Assembly: GCA_947503115.1 (NCBI GenBank)
Contig: CANNCS010000034.1
Span: 1-35,756 of the forward strand
Direction: 5' to 3'
Length of the DNA: 35,756 bases
Origin: an uncultured Marivita sp.
GTDB lineage: Bacteria > Pseudomonadota > Alphaproteobacteria > Rhodobacterales > Rhodobacteraceae
Shown here: positions 25,619 through 34,196 of the stretch, in pieces
Numbering within the stretch: the stretch's first letter is position 1
How the letters are laid out: every line of letters starts with the position of its first letter
Program-made: the position numbers and the translations under genes
The notes under the pieces: generated by a model
The model's input: the letters and a program-made list of their open reading frames with translations, nothing else
What the model was told of the DNA's origin: nothing
Database searches by the model: none

Positions 25619-27496
25619 TCAACCCGCGCGTTTGACGCCCATGAACCGCGCCCGCGCTCGCGGATCGCTGTCGAACAGCGACGCAAGTTGTTCGGTCATA
25701 GCCCCGGCCAATTGCTCGACATCGGTGATTGTCACCGCGCGTTCATAGTACCGCGTGACATCATGGCCGATGCCGATTGCCAGCAATTCAACTTGCTTGC
25801 GCCTTTCTACCATGGCGATCACGTCGCGCAGGTGCTTCTCAAGGTAATTGGCAGGGTTTACCGACAAGGTGCTGTCATCCACAGGCGCGCCGTCCGAAAT
25901 CACCATCAGGATCTTACGGGCCTCAGAGCGGTGCAGCATCCGACGGTGCGCCCATTCAAGCGCCTCGCCGTCGATATTTTCCTTCAGCAGGCCTTCCTTC
26001 ATCATCAGGCCCAGATTGGACCGCGTCCGCCGCCAGGGCGCGTCGGCGCTCTTGTAGATGATGTGGCGCAGATCGTTCAAACGACCGGGCTGCTGTTCGC
26101 GTCCCTCGTTGAGCCATTTCTCCCGCGCTTGTCCGCCTTTCCACGCACGCGTGGTAAAACCAAGGATTTCGACCTTGACCGAGCACCGCTCCAACGTGCG
26201 CGCCAGCACGTCAGCACAGATCGCGGCGATTGAAATCGGGCGTCCCCGCATGGAGCCGGAATTGTCCAAAAGCAGCGTCACAACCGTGTCGCGAAACTCG
26301 GTGTCTTTCTCGACCTTGAAGGACAATGGCGTGGTCGGATTGGCGACCACACGCGCCAAACGTCCGGCGTCCAGAATGCCCTCCTCCAGATCGAATTCCC
26401 ACGACCGGTTCTGCTGCGCCTGTAGGCGGCGCTGCAGCTTGTTTGCCAAGCGGCTCACGGCGCCCTTCAAAGGCTCCAATTGCTGATCGAGATAGGCCCG
26501 CAAACGTTCTAACTCGATTGGCTCGGCCAGCTCTTCGGCAAGGATTTCTTCGTCATGGGTCGAATCGAAGACCTTGTAGTCCGGGTCTGCCTCGGAGATC
26601 GGTGCAGGGGGCGGCGGCTCCAATGGCGCTTCGCCATCAGGCATCTCAGTCTCGTCGCTCAGCTCTTGATCGGCCATCTCGTCCATGGACACCTGCGCCT
26701 GGCTGGGGTCCTGGGTTTCATCCTGGCTCGATTCTGGGTTCGCCTCTGCGTCTTCGCTGTCGTCCTCGTCCTGACCGGTGCTGTCGGGTTCCTGCTCTTC
26801 GTCGGTGCCTTCTTCCGCCTGATCCTGGGCGTCTTCGTCCAGTTCGTCGGGGTCGTCCCCCAACTGATCACCATAGCCCAGATCCGTGATAACGGCGCGG
26901 GTAAACCGGGCAAAGGCCGCCTGATCGCTCAGCACGTCCTGCAAGTTTTCGAGCGTCCCGCCCGCCTGGTTTTCAATAAAGCCACGCCACAGGTCCATGA
27001 CGTTTTGCGCCCCTTCAGGCAGGTCACGGCCAGTGGCCAGATGGCGGACCAGATATCCCGCGGCCTCCGCCAGTGGCGCTTCCGAGGCTTCCTTGACCTG
27101 ATCATACCCGCGTCGGAGCGCCTCATGACCAATCTTGGCGTCGATATTTCCGGCTGTGCCGGGCATGTCGCGTGCGCCCATCGCCTCGCAGCGGGCGGTT
27201 TCCATGGACTCGTAAAGCTCACGCGCGAGATCGCCCTGCGGCGCATACCGCGTGTGGGTTCCTGCATCATGATAACGGCGGTACATCGCCATCGCATCGG
27301 CAGTGCCGCGTGCCAACATCACCTCGTCGCGGGTCAGGCGACGGCTGATCTGCGGCAGGCGCATTGCATCGCCGGATATACCCGAAGGGTCGACCGAATA
27401 GCTGACCGTCAGATCCGGATCGCGCGCCATGACCTTGGTGGCTTCGGCCAGCGCCTTCTTGAACGGATCGGCGGGGTTGTCTGTTGGCTTACTCAA
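25619..27496 (-). CDS. cobT: CobT, cobaltochelatase subunit
   Basis: 625 aa, starting at TTG 27496, which gives the usual CobT opening [21 protein letters not shown]. With CobN and CobS it inserts Co2+ into hydrogenobyrinic acid a,c-diamide using ATP, in the aerobic cobalamin pathway. An N-terminal helical region (1-210) is followed by a very acidic Glu/Asp/Gln/Ser linker (about 215-310), then the C-terminal von Willebrand A domain whose MIDAS motif DNSGSM is at about 418-423, matching the magnesium-chelatase BchD/ChlD partner subunits. Length is typical. It lies 96 bp downstream of cobS, with two hairpins and repeat copy C between them. Confidence 0.95.
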   Translation of the reverse strand: MSKPTDNPADPFKKALAEATKVMARDPDLTVSYSVDPSGISGDAMRLPQISRRLTRDEVMLARGTADAMAMYRRYHDAGTHTRYAPQGDLARELYESMETARCEAMGARDMPGTAGNIDAKIGHEALRRGYDQVKEASEAPLAEAAGYLVRHLATGRDLPEGAQNVMDLWRGFIENQAGGTLENLQDVLSDQAAFARFTRAVITDLGYGDQLGDDPDELDEDAQDQAEEGTDEEQEPDSTGQDEDDSEDAEANPESSQDETQDPSQAQVSMDEMADQELSDETEMPDGEAPLEPPPPAPISEADPDYKVFDSTHDEEILAEELAEPIELERLRAYLDQQLEPLKGAVSRLANKLQRRLQAQQNRSWEFDLEEGILDAGRLARVVANPTTPLSFKVEKDTEFRDTVVTLLLDNSGSMRGRPISIAAICADVLARTLERCSVKVEILGFTTRAWKGGQAREKWLNEGREQQPGRLNDLRHIIYKSADAPWRRTRSNLGLMMKEGLLKENIDGEALEWAHRRMLHRSEARKILMVISDGAPVDDSTLSVNPANYLEKHLRDVIAMVERRKQVELLAIGIGHDVTRYYERAVTITDVEQLAGAMTEQLASLFDSDPRARARFMGVKRAG

Positions 27497-27504
27497 AGAA
27501 AACG

Positions 27505-27559
27505 CCCCCTGCTTCTTCGGTTTCTAAATATCCCGGGGGTCTGGGGGGGGACCCCCCAG
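27505..27559 (-). repeat. Dispersed hairpin + GGATATTT element, copy C
   Basis: On the minus strand a stem CTGGGGGG/CCCCCCAG (27541-27559) is followed by CCCCGGGATATTT, three bases, AACCG and AAGAAGCAGG. The core matches copy A (6283-6310) at most positions. It lies between cobS and cobT, ending close to the cobT TTG start, so it is part of the cobT leader. Confidence 0.6.
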
Positions 27560-27564
27560 CCAGT

Positions 27565-27585
27565 CGGATCGGCTCCGCCGATCCG
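27565..27585. other. Perfect hairpin after cobS
   Basis: CGGATCGGC, loop TCC, GCCGATCCG: a perfect 9-bp stem 7 bp past the cobS stop. Together with the stem at 27541-27559 it makes a tandem pair in the cobS-cobT spacer. No U-tract follows on the minus strand, so mRNA stabilisation or processing that sets the CobS:CobT ratio is a possible role. Confidence 0.45.
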
Positions 27586-27592
27586 AAACCCA

Positions 27593-28579
27593 TCAACCCA
27601 AGCTCAGCGAGGCCGCGCTCTCGGGCAGTTCTTCGTCAAAACAGCGCTGATAGAACTCGGCAACGGTTTGACGCTCCAACTCATCGCACTTGTTGAGGAA
27701 CGACACGCGGAAGGCGTAACCCACATCGCGGAAAATCTCGGCGTTTTGGGCCCAAGCGATCACGGTTCGCGGGCTCATCACGGTCGACAGATCGCCGGAC
27801 ATGAACGCCGTGCGCGACAGGTCGGCGACGGTCACCATTTGGCGCACGGTCTTGCGGCCCTTCTCGGTATTGTAGTGGGGTGCCTTGGACAGAACGATCG
27901 ACGTTTCGGCGTCGATCGACAGATAGTTCAGCGTCGCCACCAAAGACCAACGGTCCATCTGGCCTTGGTTGATCTGCTGCGTGCCGTGATAAAGGCCCGT
28001 AGTGTCGCCCAGACCTACCGTGTTGGCGGTGGCAAAGATGCGGAAATACTTGTGCGGGGTGATAACCTCGTTCTGGTCGAGCAGCGTCAGTTTGCCGTCG
28101 GTTTCCAGAACCCGCTGGATCACGAACATCACGTCGGCGCGGCCCGCGTCATATTCGTCGAACACGATGGCGGTCGGGTTGCGCAGCGCCCAGGGCAGGA
28201 TGCCTTCCTGGAATTGGGTGACCTGCTTGCCATCCACCAGCTTGATCGCGTCTTTACCGATGAGGTCGATCCGGCTGATATGGCTGTCGAGGTTGACGCG
28301 CACACAGGGCCAGTTCAGCCGCGACGCGATCTGTTCGATATGGGTCGATTTCCCGGTGCCGTGATAGCCTTGGATCATCACGCGACGGTTGTTGCGAAAT
28401 CCTGCGAGAATCGCCAGCGACGTGTCTGGGTCGAACTTGTAGGTGCTGTCGATATCCGGCACGCGGTCGGTGCGCTCCGGGAAGCCATGGACAACCATGT
28501 CCGTATCAATGCCAAACACCTCGCGTACGGAAATTTCTTCTGTCGGTTTGGCGTTGATGTCGATCGTCCCGTCGGCCAT
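27593..28579 (-). CDS. cobS: CobS, cobaltochelatase AAA+ subunit
   Basis: 328 aa from the ATG at 28579, preceded by AGAAGGA; the frame is open to 28849 but those codons overlap the divergent sigma-factor gene. CobS is the AAA+ ATPase that forms a ring with CobT and drives cobalt insertion by CobN. Walker [10 protein letters not shown] is at about 67-75, Walker [15 protein letters not shown] at about 127-140, and a sensor/arginine region follows ([23 protein letters not shown]). The N-terminus ([26 protein letters not shown]) is that expected for CobS. No cobalamin riboswitch is visible in the 88-bp upstream gap. Confidence 0.96.
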   Translation of the reverse strand: MADGTIDINAKPTEEISVREVFGIDTDMVVHGFPERTDRVPDIDSTYKFDPDTSLAILAGFRNNRRVMIQGYHGTGKSTHIEQIASRLNWPCVRVNLDSHISRIDLIGKDAIKLVDGKQVTQFQEGILPWALRNPTAIVFDEYDAGRADVMFVIQRVLETDGKLTLLDQNEVITPHKYFRIFATANTVGLGDTTGLYHGTQQINQGQMDRWSLVATLNYLSIDAETSIVLSKAPHYNTEKGRKTVRQMVTVADLSRTAFMSGDLSTVMSPRTVIAWAQNAEIFRDVGYAFRVSFLNKCDELERQTVAEFYQRCFDEELPESAASLSLG

Positions 28580-28667
28580 GTTGCGGACATCCTTCTCAGC
28601 TTGGGTTTGCGTGTGTGGTGCAACATAATGGCGGAAGGAGCAAGGGAAAGGGCATGGGAATTCTTTC

Positions 28668-29210
28668 ATGACGCCGCAAGAAGAGGTGGAAAACCTCATT
28701 GCCCGCGTGGCGATGGGCGACCGTGCCGCATTCAACCGGCTGTATGACCGGACTTCCGCGAAACTTTTTGGCGTTTGCCTGCGTGTGTTGAATGATCGCG
28801 TAGAAGCCGAGGAGGTGTTGCAGGACGTGTTCGTGACGGTGTGGAACAAAGCCGACAGCTACAAGGTCAACGGGTATTCCCCGATGACGTGGCTCATCAC
28901 GATCACCCGCAACCGCGCGGTGGATCGGCGGCGTGCCATGAAACTGCCTCCTGTGCCGATCGAAACCGCTGACCTGATGCCCGACAGCAAACCCGGCCCC
29001 GAAGCCAGCGCCGTTGCGGCCTCTGAGGCACGTCAGATCACAGCCTGCCTTGACGAATTGCCCCGCGCACGCGCGCATCTGGTGCGCCGCGCCTATCTTG
29101 AAGGCGACAGCTATGCCGACCTCGCGCAAGCGACCGGCGTCAATCTCAACACCATTCGGACATGGCTGCGTCGCAGCCTAATGGCCCTGCGGGAGTGTTT
29201 GAGCAGATGA
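28668..29210 (+). CDS. ECF sigma factor (SigK-like)
   Basis: 180 aa. It directs RNA polymerase to a stress regulon. Region 2 is at about 10-75 ([53 protein letters not shown]) and region 4 at about 125-178 ([46 protein letters not shown]). No extra C-terminal domain. The gene overlaps the anti-sigma gene by ATGA (29207-29210), a typical coupled pair. It is divergent from cobS. The region between them (28580-28667) has no clear promoter; autoregulation is usual for the class. Confidence 0.93.
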   Translation: MTPQEEVENLIARVAMGDRAAFNRLYDRTSAKLFGVCLRVLNDRVEAEEVLQDVFVTVWNKADSYKVNGYSPMTWLITITRNRAVDRRRAMKLPPVPIETADLMPDSKPGPEASAVAASEARQITACLDELPRARAHLVRRAYLEGDSYADLAQATGVNLNTIRTWLRRSLMALRECLSR

Positions 29211-29920
29211 GCGATTACACAACCCCACCCGATGGCCCCGAGAATGAGGACGACCGCGTGCTGGCCGCCGAATACGCGCTTGGCCTGTTAACCGACGAAG
29301 AGCGCGCTCAGTTCGAGGCGCAGCTCGACACTGATGCCGAACTGAGGGCCGAGGTCGTTGCGTGGGACGAACATTTCGCCAGTGTCATCTTGGAAGAGGT
29401 CGACGAGGTCGCGCCGTCACCGCAAGTCGCCAAGCGATTGCAGACGGTCCTCTTCAAACCGGACAAGCAATCCTTCTGGCAACAGATCTGGCCCTACGGG
29501 TTGGGCGGGGTCGCTGCCGCGTTGGTTCTTTGGCTGTCGATCAGCACAGGTATCCTTGTTCCCGAGGACGCAGCGCTGCAACCCGATCTGGTAGCGGAGC
29601 TGTCTCCGACGCCGGATGGGGAAGGTCTGGTGATCCGCGCCGCCGTCGACACGACACGTGGCGCCTTGCAAATCGTGCGCGCGGCAGGTGCTCCACCGGA
29701 TGGCCGTGTATTTGAGCTTTGGCTGATCGCGGGCGAGGCTGCGCCGGTGTCGCTGGGTCTGCTCGACGAAGGCAGTAGCACCTTGATCGACCTGCCGCAG
29801 GACGTTGTGGCCCTGCTGCCGGGCACGCTTTTGGCGATTTCAGACGAACCGCCCGGAGGCTCACCAACAGGTGCGCCGACGGGTGCGGTGCGTGCTGCGG
29901 GGCCGCTCACGCCGTCGTGA
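29207..29920 (+). CDS. RskA-type anti-sigma factor
   Basis: 237 aa from ATG 29207. The N-terminal cytoplasmic part (about 15-75) has the RskA-like sigma-binding helix bundle (LAAEYALGLLTDEERAQFEAQL, LRAEVVAWDEHFA). One membrane helix spans about 96-117, and the periplasmic C-terminal domain (about 125-225) shows the RskA pattern GRVFELWLIAGEAAPVSLGLL. Regulated proteolysis releases the sigma factor in characterised relatives. The zinc-binding HxxxCxxC motif of ZAS anti-sigmas is absent. It precedes a fasciclin gene, as SigK/RskA control fasciclin-domain MPT70/MPT83 in mycobacteria (family knowledge). Confidence 0.9.
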   Translation: MSDYTTPPDGPENEDDRVLAAEYALGLLTDEERAQFEAQLDTDAELRAEVVAWDEHFASVILEEVDEVAPSPQVAKRLQTVLFKPDKQSFWQQIWPYGLGGVAAALVLWLSISTGILVPEDAALQPDLVAELSPTPDGEGLVIRAAVDTTRGALQIVRAAGAPPDGRVFELWLIAGEAAPVSLGLLDEGSSTLIDLPQDVVALLPGTLLAISDEPPGGSPTGAPTGAVRAAGPLTPS

Positions 29921-29935
29921 TGGATATGTGATGGT

Positions 29936-29969
29936 TTTGTTGAAACACATGTGATGTGACGCCCGTGTC
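29936..29969 (+). promoter_or_regulatory. Candidate ECF promoter before the fasciclin gene
   Basis: TTGAAAC (29940-29946) resembles an ECF -35, and CCGTGTC beginning 17 bp later (about 29963) resembles a -10. It would give a leader of about 45 nt. No matching motif was convincingly found upstream of the sigma gene or msrB, so confidence is low. Confidence 0.25.
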
Positions 29970-29978
29970 TACCTCCGA

Positions 29979-29998
29979 CCCGCCAGAAAACTGGTGGG
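29979..29998. other. Leader hairpin before the fasciclin gene
   Basis: CCCGCCAG, loop AAAA, CTGGTGGG: an 8-bp stem with one wobble, ending 7 bases before GGAGG (30006-30010), the ribosome-binding site of the fasciclin gene. It may affect translation or mRNA stability. Confidence 0.3.
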
Positions 29999-30015
29999 AT
30001 AAACTGGAGGACGAT

Positions 30016-30600
30016 ATGACACTCAAAACTTTCATCACGGCAACGCTCACGGCCACCACCTTTTCTGCCTGTGCTCTTGCGAGCGCCGCCTTTGCCGAAA
30101 GCCACGCTGGCACCGACAACCCAATGGTGGGTGGCGCTGCGATGTTCGCTGAAATGAACATCGTCGAGAACGCCATGAATTCCGCAGATCACACCACGCT
30201 TGTCGCCGCGGTCAAGGCAGCGGGTCTTGTCGATACCCTAATGAGCGATGGCCCGTTTACCGTGTTCGCGCCGACCAATGCAGCGTTCGACATGATCTCG
30301 GACGAGTCGCTCAACGCATTGCTTCAGCCCGAAGCCAAAGCACAACTGACCCAAATTCTGACCTGCCATGTGGTGGCTGCAAACGCGATGTCAGATGCCA
30401 TCGCGGGCATGATCGCGGATGACGGCGGAATGCACCCGGTGGAAACCGTTGGCGGATGCACGCTGCAAGCCAAGTTGGACGGCTCGAAGATCACGCTCAC
30501 AGACGAAAACGGCCGCGACGCCACCGTTACGATTGCCGATGTGCGGCAGTCGAACGGGGTCATTCACGTGATCGACCGCGTGCTTTTGCCGGCTCAGTAA
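30016..30600 (+). CDS. Secreted fasciclin-domain protein
   Basis: 194 aa from ATG 30016, which has GGAGG at 30006-30010. Residues 1-28 are a signal peptide (AFAES cleavage region). The mature part is one FAS1 domain: NIVENAMNSADHTTLVAAVKAAGL near the start, GPFTVFAPTNAAFD (FAS1 box H1) at about 78-91, LTCHVV in the middle, and NGVIHVIDRVLLP (box H2) at the end. Such proteins act in adhesion or as stress-induced periplasmic proteins; the ligand is not predictable. Position directly after sigma and anti-sigma genes makes it a likely target of the pair. Confidence 0.92.
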   Translation: MTLKTFITATLTATTFSACALASAAFAESHAGTDNPMVGGAAMFAEMNIVENAMNSADHTTLVAAVKAAGLVDTLMSDGPFTVFAPTNAAFDMISDESLNALLQPEAKAQLTQILTCHVVAANAMSDAIAGMIADDGGMHPVETVGGCTLQAKLDGSKITLTDENGRDATVTIADVRQSNGVIHVIDRVLLPAQ

Positions 30601-30707
30601 ACTCCCATTCCCCAGCAAGGGGTTTGAGAGATCGCGCAAAAGTGTGTGCCTCGGTCTTGCGCACCAACTGACCGGGGCACCATTTTACACCAGAGAAGGA
30701 GGACACG

Positions 30708-31181
30708 ATGTTGAGACGACATTTCCTGCAGACCGCCGCTGCCGCACTGGGTCTTGGCGCCTTGGCAAAAGGAACGGGCGCAGCCGAAGGCACGTTTGAA
30801 GTCACCCGCTCCAATTCCGAGTGGAAGGCAATGCTGAATTCTTTAGAGTACCGCGTGATGCGTGAAGAGGGCACGGAACGTGCGTTCTCATCTCCGCTTA
30901 ACGACGAGAAACGCGCGGGCATGTTCCATTGCAAAGGGTGCGATCTCGAACTTTATGCTTCCGAGCATAAATACGACAGCGGAACAGGCTGGCCCAGCTT
31001 TTGGCAGGCGCAGGGCAATGCCATCGGCACTCAATCCGACCGGTCGTTGTTCATGGTTCGCACCGAATGCCATTGTCGCCGCTGCGGGAGTCACTTGGGC
31101 CATATCTTCGACGATGGTCCGCAGCCTACAGGCAAGCGGCATTGTATCAACGGTGTCAGCCTGACGTTTCGCGCCGCATAA
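30708..31181 (+). CDS. msrB: Peptide-methionine (R)-S-oxide reductase with Tat signal
   Basis: 157 aa with AGAAGGAGG before ATG 30708. Residues 1-26 form a Tat-like signal (LRRHFLQTAAAALGLGALA), so export of folded enzyme to the periplasm is expected. MsrB reduces R-methionine sulfoxide in proteins. Zinc Cys pairs are C75/C78 (CKGC) and C123/C126 (CRRC); the substrate segment is GTGWPSFW (about 92-99), and the catalytic Cys146 lies in KRHCINGVSLTF. Most MsrB proteins are cytoplasmic, so the signal is notable. The reductant for the exported enzyme is not visible here. It is about 107 bp after the fasciclin gene and probably belongs to the same stress module. Confidence 0.93.
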   Translation: MLRRHFLQTAAAALGLGALAKGTGAAEGTFEVTRSNSEWKAMLNSLEYRVMREEGTERAFSSPLNDEKRAGMFHCKGCDLELYASEHKYDSGTGWPSFWQAQGNAIGTQSDRSLFMVRTECHCRRCGSHLGHIFDDGPQPTGKRHCINGVSLTFRAA

Positions 31182-31193
31182 TCCGCAATTGGG

Positions 31194-32390
31194 TTATGCG
31201 CCTTTCGCGCCCAGCCCAAGTTGCATCAGCGTCTTACGTATGGGCTTCAACGTATATAGCGCATCCAATCCCTTAGCGCGGATATCGCGTAGTGGTTGGG
31301 CGCTCAACATTGACGTACGGTTCAGCAACGTGATCCCGGTAACCCGCGCCTGAATGTCGGCAAAGCGCTTTTGGTGATAGGCGTCCAGCATCTTGCGGTC
31401 GCCAATGTCGGAGCCGGCGTGACGCGCCAGATCTCGTAAAACGCCAATGTCCTTTAAGCTCATATTCAGCCCCTGCGCGCCGATAGGCGGCACCACATGG
31501 GCGGCCTCGGCCACCAGCGCGATCCGTTCGCCGTTCAGCCGATCGGCATGCTGGCTGATGATCGGCCAGATCGTCCGGCGCGATGCCAGTGTCAGTGGTC
31601 CGTAAAGGTTGCACGAACGGATGCTCATTGCCGCCTCAAAGGCCTCGTTGTCCAGCGCCATCAACGCCTCTGCATTGGGGCCTTCCTCCATCCAGACGAT
31701 GGCCGAAGATGGGCATCCGTTCAGATTGGGCAACGGAACAAAGGTGAACGGGCCACCGGTGCGGTGAATTTCGGTCGACACGTTTCCGTGCGGGATAGGA
31801 TGTGTGACGGCAAAGGCTAGCGCTTTCTGGCCAAAACGCGTGGTCTGAATGTCGATGTCTGCCGCTTTGCGCATCGGTGAATTGCGCCCATCAGCAGCAA
31901 TTACCAGCTTGCACCGAACCTTTGTGCCATCGCTTAGCCCGACGCGGGCTTCAGCCTCGCGCGTGAAAAGCGATGTCGTCCCGACGCCGGCGCGAAAGGT
32001 GACCGTTTCAAGACCGTCCAGATGTGCCACGAATTCCCGGCGCAGCAGCCAGTTCGGCAGGTTCCAGCCAAACGGCAGGTCCGAAATGTCTGACGCGTCG
32101 AACTCCTTGATCACGCGCGCCGCAGCTTCTTCGCCACCAGCGTCTACGATCCGCATCACCTGCAAGGGCATCGCATGGTCCGCCAATCGCTTCCAAAGCC
32201 CGATTTCTTCCAGAAACGCTTGCGCTGGCTGTAAAAACGCGGTTGTCCGCAGGTCAGCTCCGACTGCATCGCGATCCGTGACAGGAGGGGCTGGGTCGAG
32301 GCAGAGAACTGAATAGCCCTCTGCACCAAAGGCCGCCGCAGCGGCGAGCCCGGCGATGCCGCCACCTGATACAACGATGTCATATGTCAT
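31194..32390 (-). CDS. UbiH/UbiL-type FAD-dependent ubiquinone hydroxylase
   Basis: 398 aa. The ring-hydroxylating monooxygenase family modifies the ubiquinone head group at the membrane. The N-terminal FAD motif IVVSGGGIAGLAAAAAFG, the central DG motif VIAADGRNSPMR, and a GD-type motif with Glu for Asp (VAEAAHVVPPIGAQGLN) are present; the EAAH...GAQGLN form resembles alphaproteobacterial UbiL/UbiH relatives, which hydroxylate different ring carbons, so the position cannot be fixed. A perfect -10 hexamer TATAAT lies upstream on this strand (32428-32423). The gene converges with msrB (12-bp gap). Confidence 0.88.
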   Translation of the reverse strand: MTYDIVVSGGGIAGLAAAAAFGAEGYSVLCLDPAPPVTDRDAVGADLRTTAFLQPAQAFLEEIGLWKRLADHAMPLQVMRIVDAGGEEAAARVIKEFDASDISDLPFGWNLPNWLLRREFVAHLDGLETVTFRAGVGTTSLFTREAEARVGLSDGTKVRCKLVIAADGRNSPMRKAADIDIQTTRFGQKALAFAVTHPIPHGNVSTEIHRTGGPFTFVPLPNLNGCPSSAIVWMEEGPNAEALMALDNEAFEAAMSIRSCNLYGPLTLASRRTIWPIISQHADRLNGERIALVAEAAHVVPPIGAQGLNMSLKDIGVLRDLARHAGSDIGDRKMLDAYHQKRFADIQARVTGITLLNRTSMLSAQPLRDIRAKGLDALYTLKPIRKTLMQLGLGAKGA

Positions 32391-32422
32391 GGCGCGGCCT
32401 TTCCGGTTCGGGCGTCTTTCCC

Positions 32423-32428
32423 ATTATA
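32423..32428 (-). promoter_or_regulatory. Consensus -10 upstream of the Ubi hydroxylase
   Basis: TATAAT on the minus strand, 32 bp before the ATG at 32390. No good -35 is seen at 16-18 bp, although TTGGCT lies 10 bp upstream. A TG two bases earlier than the extended -10 position may help. Weakly supported as a promoter. Confidence 0.3.
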
Positions 32429-32465
32429 CGCAGAGCACAGCCAATGTGCGATGCGTCAGGGCGCG

Positions 32466-32711
32466 CTATTTTCCGACGGTGATCAGGATCAGCAGAACCA
32501 TCACCACGGGTACCATGGTCAGCGCGGTCATGGTCAACGCCACAACGCCCCATGTCTTGACCGCAAGCACCAGAAGAGTCAGCAGCGCGACCAGAAGGTA
32601 GTAAATCGTGTCCGGTCCACCTTCTTTCAGATCGCGGGCGATCCAGCCGAAAACCGGAATGGCATAGAATGGGTTGCGGTTGTGCGCGAGTGTTGGTTCC
32701 GAAACGGACAT
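32466..32711 (-). CDS. Small conserved membrane protein of unknown function
   Basis: 81 aa from the ATG at 32711, with AGAAGGA upstream; a longer frame to 32792 lacks such a site. The N-terminus is polar (SEPTLAHNRNPFYAIPVFGWIARDLKEGG), followed by two close membrane segments (about 35-54 and 57-79). The N-terminal motif HNRNPFYAIP.FGWIARD is one I associate with many Roseobacter genomes, as a small hypothetical next to housekeeping genes; no function is known to me. It could bind or regulate a membrane enzyme. Confidence 0.72.
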   Translation of the reverse strand: MSVSEPTLAHNRNPFYAIPVFGWIARDLKEGGPDTIYYLLVALLTLLVLAVKTWGVVALTMTALTMVPVVMVLLILITVGK

Positions 32712-32797
32712 CTTAGATCCTTCTTTTATGTCTGGAAGAGACATAGTGAGCCAAGACGGCTGTAACACTGCCAAATTGCCGCATCGCAGCATTTATG

Positions 32798-33442
32798 TCA
32801 GGTCAACCGCGCAAGGAACTCGGACAGGTCAGAGGTGTGGTGGTGAATGTGGTCCGCGTCGATGGCGTCTGGCGCTACATGCACCGTGCGCATCCCCATC
32901 GCATGTGGTGCCGCAAGGTTGCGCGGATCATCTTCGAACATCGCGGCGGTGCGGGTGTCGGTGCCATCGCGGCCGAACACCCTCTCGAACGCGCTGCGCT
33001 CGGGTTTGGGGTGGTAATCGGCGTGCTCCACGCCGTAGACCGCATCGAAGATGCCTTCAAGGCCGCGCGCCTTCAGAACGTTTCGGGCATAGGGCTCGGA
33101 CCCGTTGGTATAGACGATCTTGCGTCCCGGCAGGTCTCGGATCAGCGACGCCAGATACGGATCTTCAGACAGCACCGTGAAGTCGATGTCGTGTACCTCG
33201 TGCAAATATGGGGTCGGGTCCACATCATGTTCGCGCATCAGACCGGCCAGCGTGGTGCCGTAGGTTTTCCAATACTCGACGCGTAGTGTATTGGCGCGAT
33301 CCCGATCGACACCCAGAGAGTCCATGACGAACTTCGTCATCCGCACCTCGATCTGGTCGAACAGGCGAACGGCAGGGGAATACAGGGTGTTGTCGAGATC
33401 GAAAACCCAATGGCGAACATGTGTGAAAGCGGACTTTACCAT
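32798..33442 (-). CDS. HAD-superfamily pyrimidine 5'-nucleotidase
   Basis: 214 aa from ATG 33442; a TTG at 33478 would add 12 residues. HAD motif I FDLDNTLY is near residues 14-21 with the nucleophilic Asp, motif II TNGS near 110-113, the motif III Lys in YHPKPE near 143-148, and motif IV FEDDPRNL near 170-177. The cap region and pattern match the SDT1-like pyrimidine 5'-nucleotidases that dephosphorylate UMP/CMP. It is divergent from the GntR gene, with about 103 bp between starts. Related HAD phosphatases cannot be excluded. Confidence 0.85.
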   Translation of the reverse strand: MVKSAFTHVRHWVFDLDNTLYSPAVRLFDQIEVRMTKFVMDSLGVDRDRANTLRVEYWKTYGTTLAGLMREHDVDPTPYLHEVHDIDFTVLSEDPYLASLIRDLPGRKIVYTNGSEPYARNVLKARGLEGIFDAVYGVEHADYHPKPERSAFERVFGRDGTDTRTAAMFEDDPRNLAAPHAMGMRTVHVAPDAIDADHIHHHTSDLSEFLARLT

Positions 33443-33545
33443 ACTCGGCAACGTAGGTGTCCGGTTCAGGCGCGGCAATGGCTTAACTTGCGTCTTTCGA
33501 TGAACCGGCGCTATCGTGCGAGAACTTGGATAGGGATCACGCGGT

Positions 33546-34196
33546 ATGAAAGATGTAAAGCCTCCTCAGAAGGACGCGTATTCGTCGATCCTCGAGGCGA
33601 TTGATGTGGGTGTCTACCGACCGGGTGACCGGCTGGTGGAGAGTGATCTGGCCGAACGGTTCGGCATGTCACGGACACCGATCCGCGAGGCGTTGCAGCG
33701 TCTTGAGACGCAATCTCTGCTGACGCGGGACGGACGGTCTTTGATCGTGGCGTCTCTTGACCACAATCAGATGGCAGAGCTGTACGTTGTTCGGACCGAG
33801 CTTGAGGGTTTGGCTGCCCGCCTTGCTGCGCGCCACGCCACCGACGAAGAGGTGCAGGTGTTGCAAGATATGGTGCATGACGACCGTGCCTTGATGGACG
33901 ATCCATCCGCTTTGGCGCGGGCGAACCGGCGGTTTCACAAGCAGATCCACCTTGCCTCGCACAACCGTTTTCTGGTGCAGCAGCTTGATCTCGTCCATCG
34001 CTCAATGGCGTTGATGGCGACCACATCTTTGGCTGCGCAGGGCCGGGGAGAGATTGCGTTGGCCGAGCATCAGGCCATTGTGGATGCCATCACCCAGCGC
34101 AACGAAGACGCAGCGTATAAAGCGCTTCGAGACCATATCTCGGTCGCCTTCGTCACGCGGCTCAAGCTCGATTCCATGGCCAAGGATCAAGGCTAG
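33546..34196 (+). CDS. GntR-family transcriptional regulator (FCD/FadR type)
   Basis: 216 aa from ATG 33546. An N-terminal winged helix (about 10-72; ILEAIDVGVYRPGDRLVESDLAERFGMSRTPIREALQRLE) is the GntR DNA-binding signature. The C-terminal all-helical FCD ligand domain (about 80-205) shows the metal/ligand residues RANRRFHKQIHLASHN and EHQAIVDAI. These regulators bind organic acids or sugar acids and usually repress catabolic genes; the target is unknown here because both neighbours are unrelated. It ends adjacent to the convergent glycosyltransferase stop. Confidence 0.9.
   Translation: MKDVKPPQKDAYSSILEAIDVGVYRPGDRLVESDLAERFGMSRTPIREALQRLETQSLLTRDGRSLIVASLDHNQMAELYVVRTELEGLAARLAARHATDEEVQVLQDMVHDDRALMDDPSALARANRRFHKQIHLASHNRFLVQQLDLVHRSMALMATTSLAAQGRGEIALAEHQAIVDAITQRNEDAAYKALRDHISVAFVTRLKLDSMAKDQG

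Noticed and set aside
28580-28667. Possible cobalamin riboswitch before cobS
   Set aside because: The 88-bp gap is too short and shows no B12-box-like sequence.
26555-28747. A 730-codon open frame on the plus strand
   Set aside because: It is antisense to cobT and cobS, both strongly supported by motifs. GC-rich codon use removes stops on the opposite strand; the translation has no recognisable domain.
33443-33545. TTGCGT-17-CTATCG as a GntR gene promoter
   Set aside because: The -10 match is poor, and other spacings are equally good by eye.
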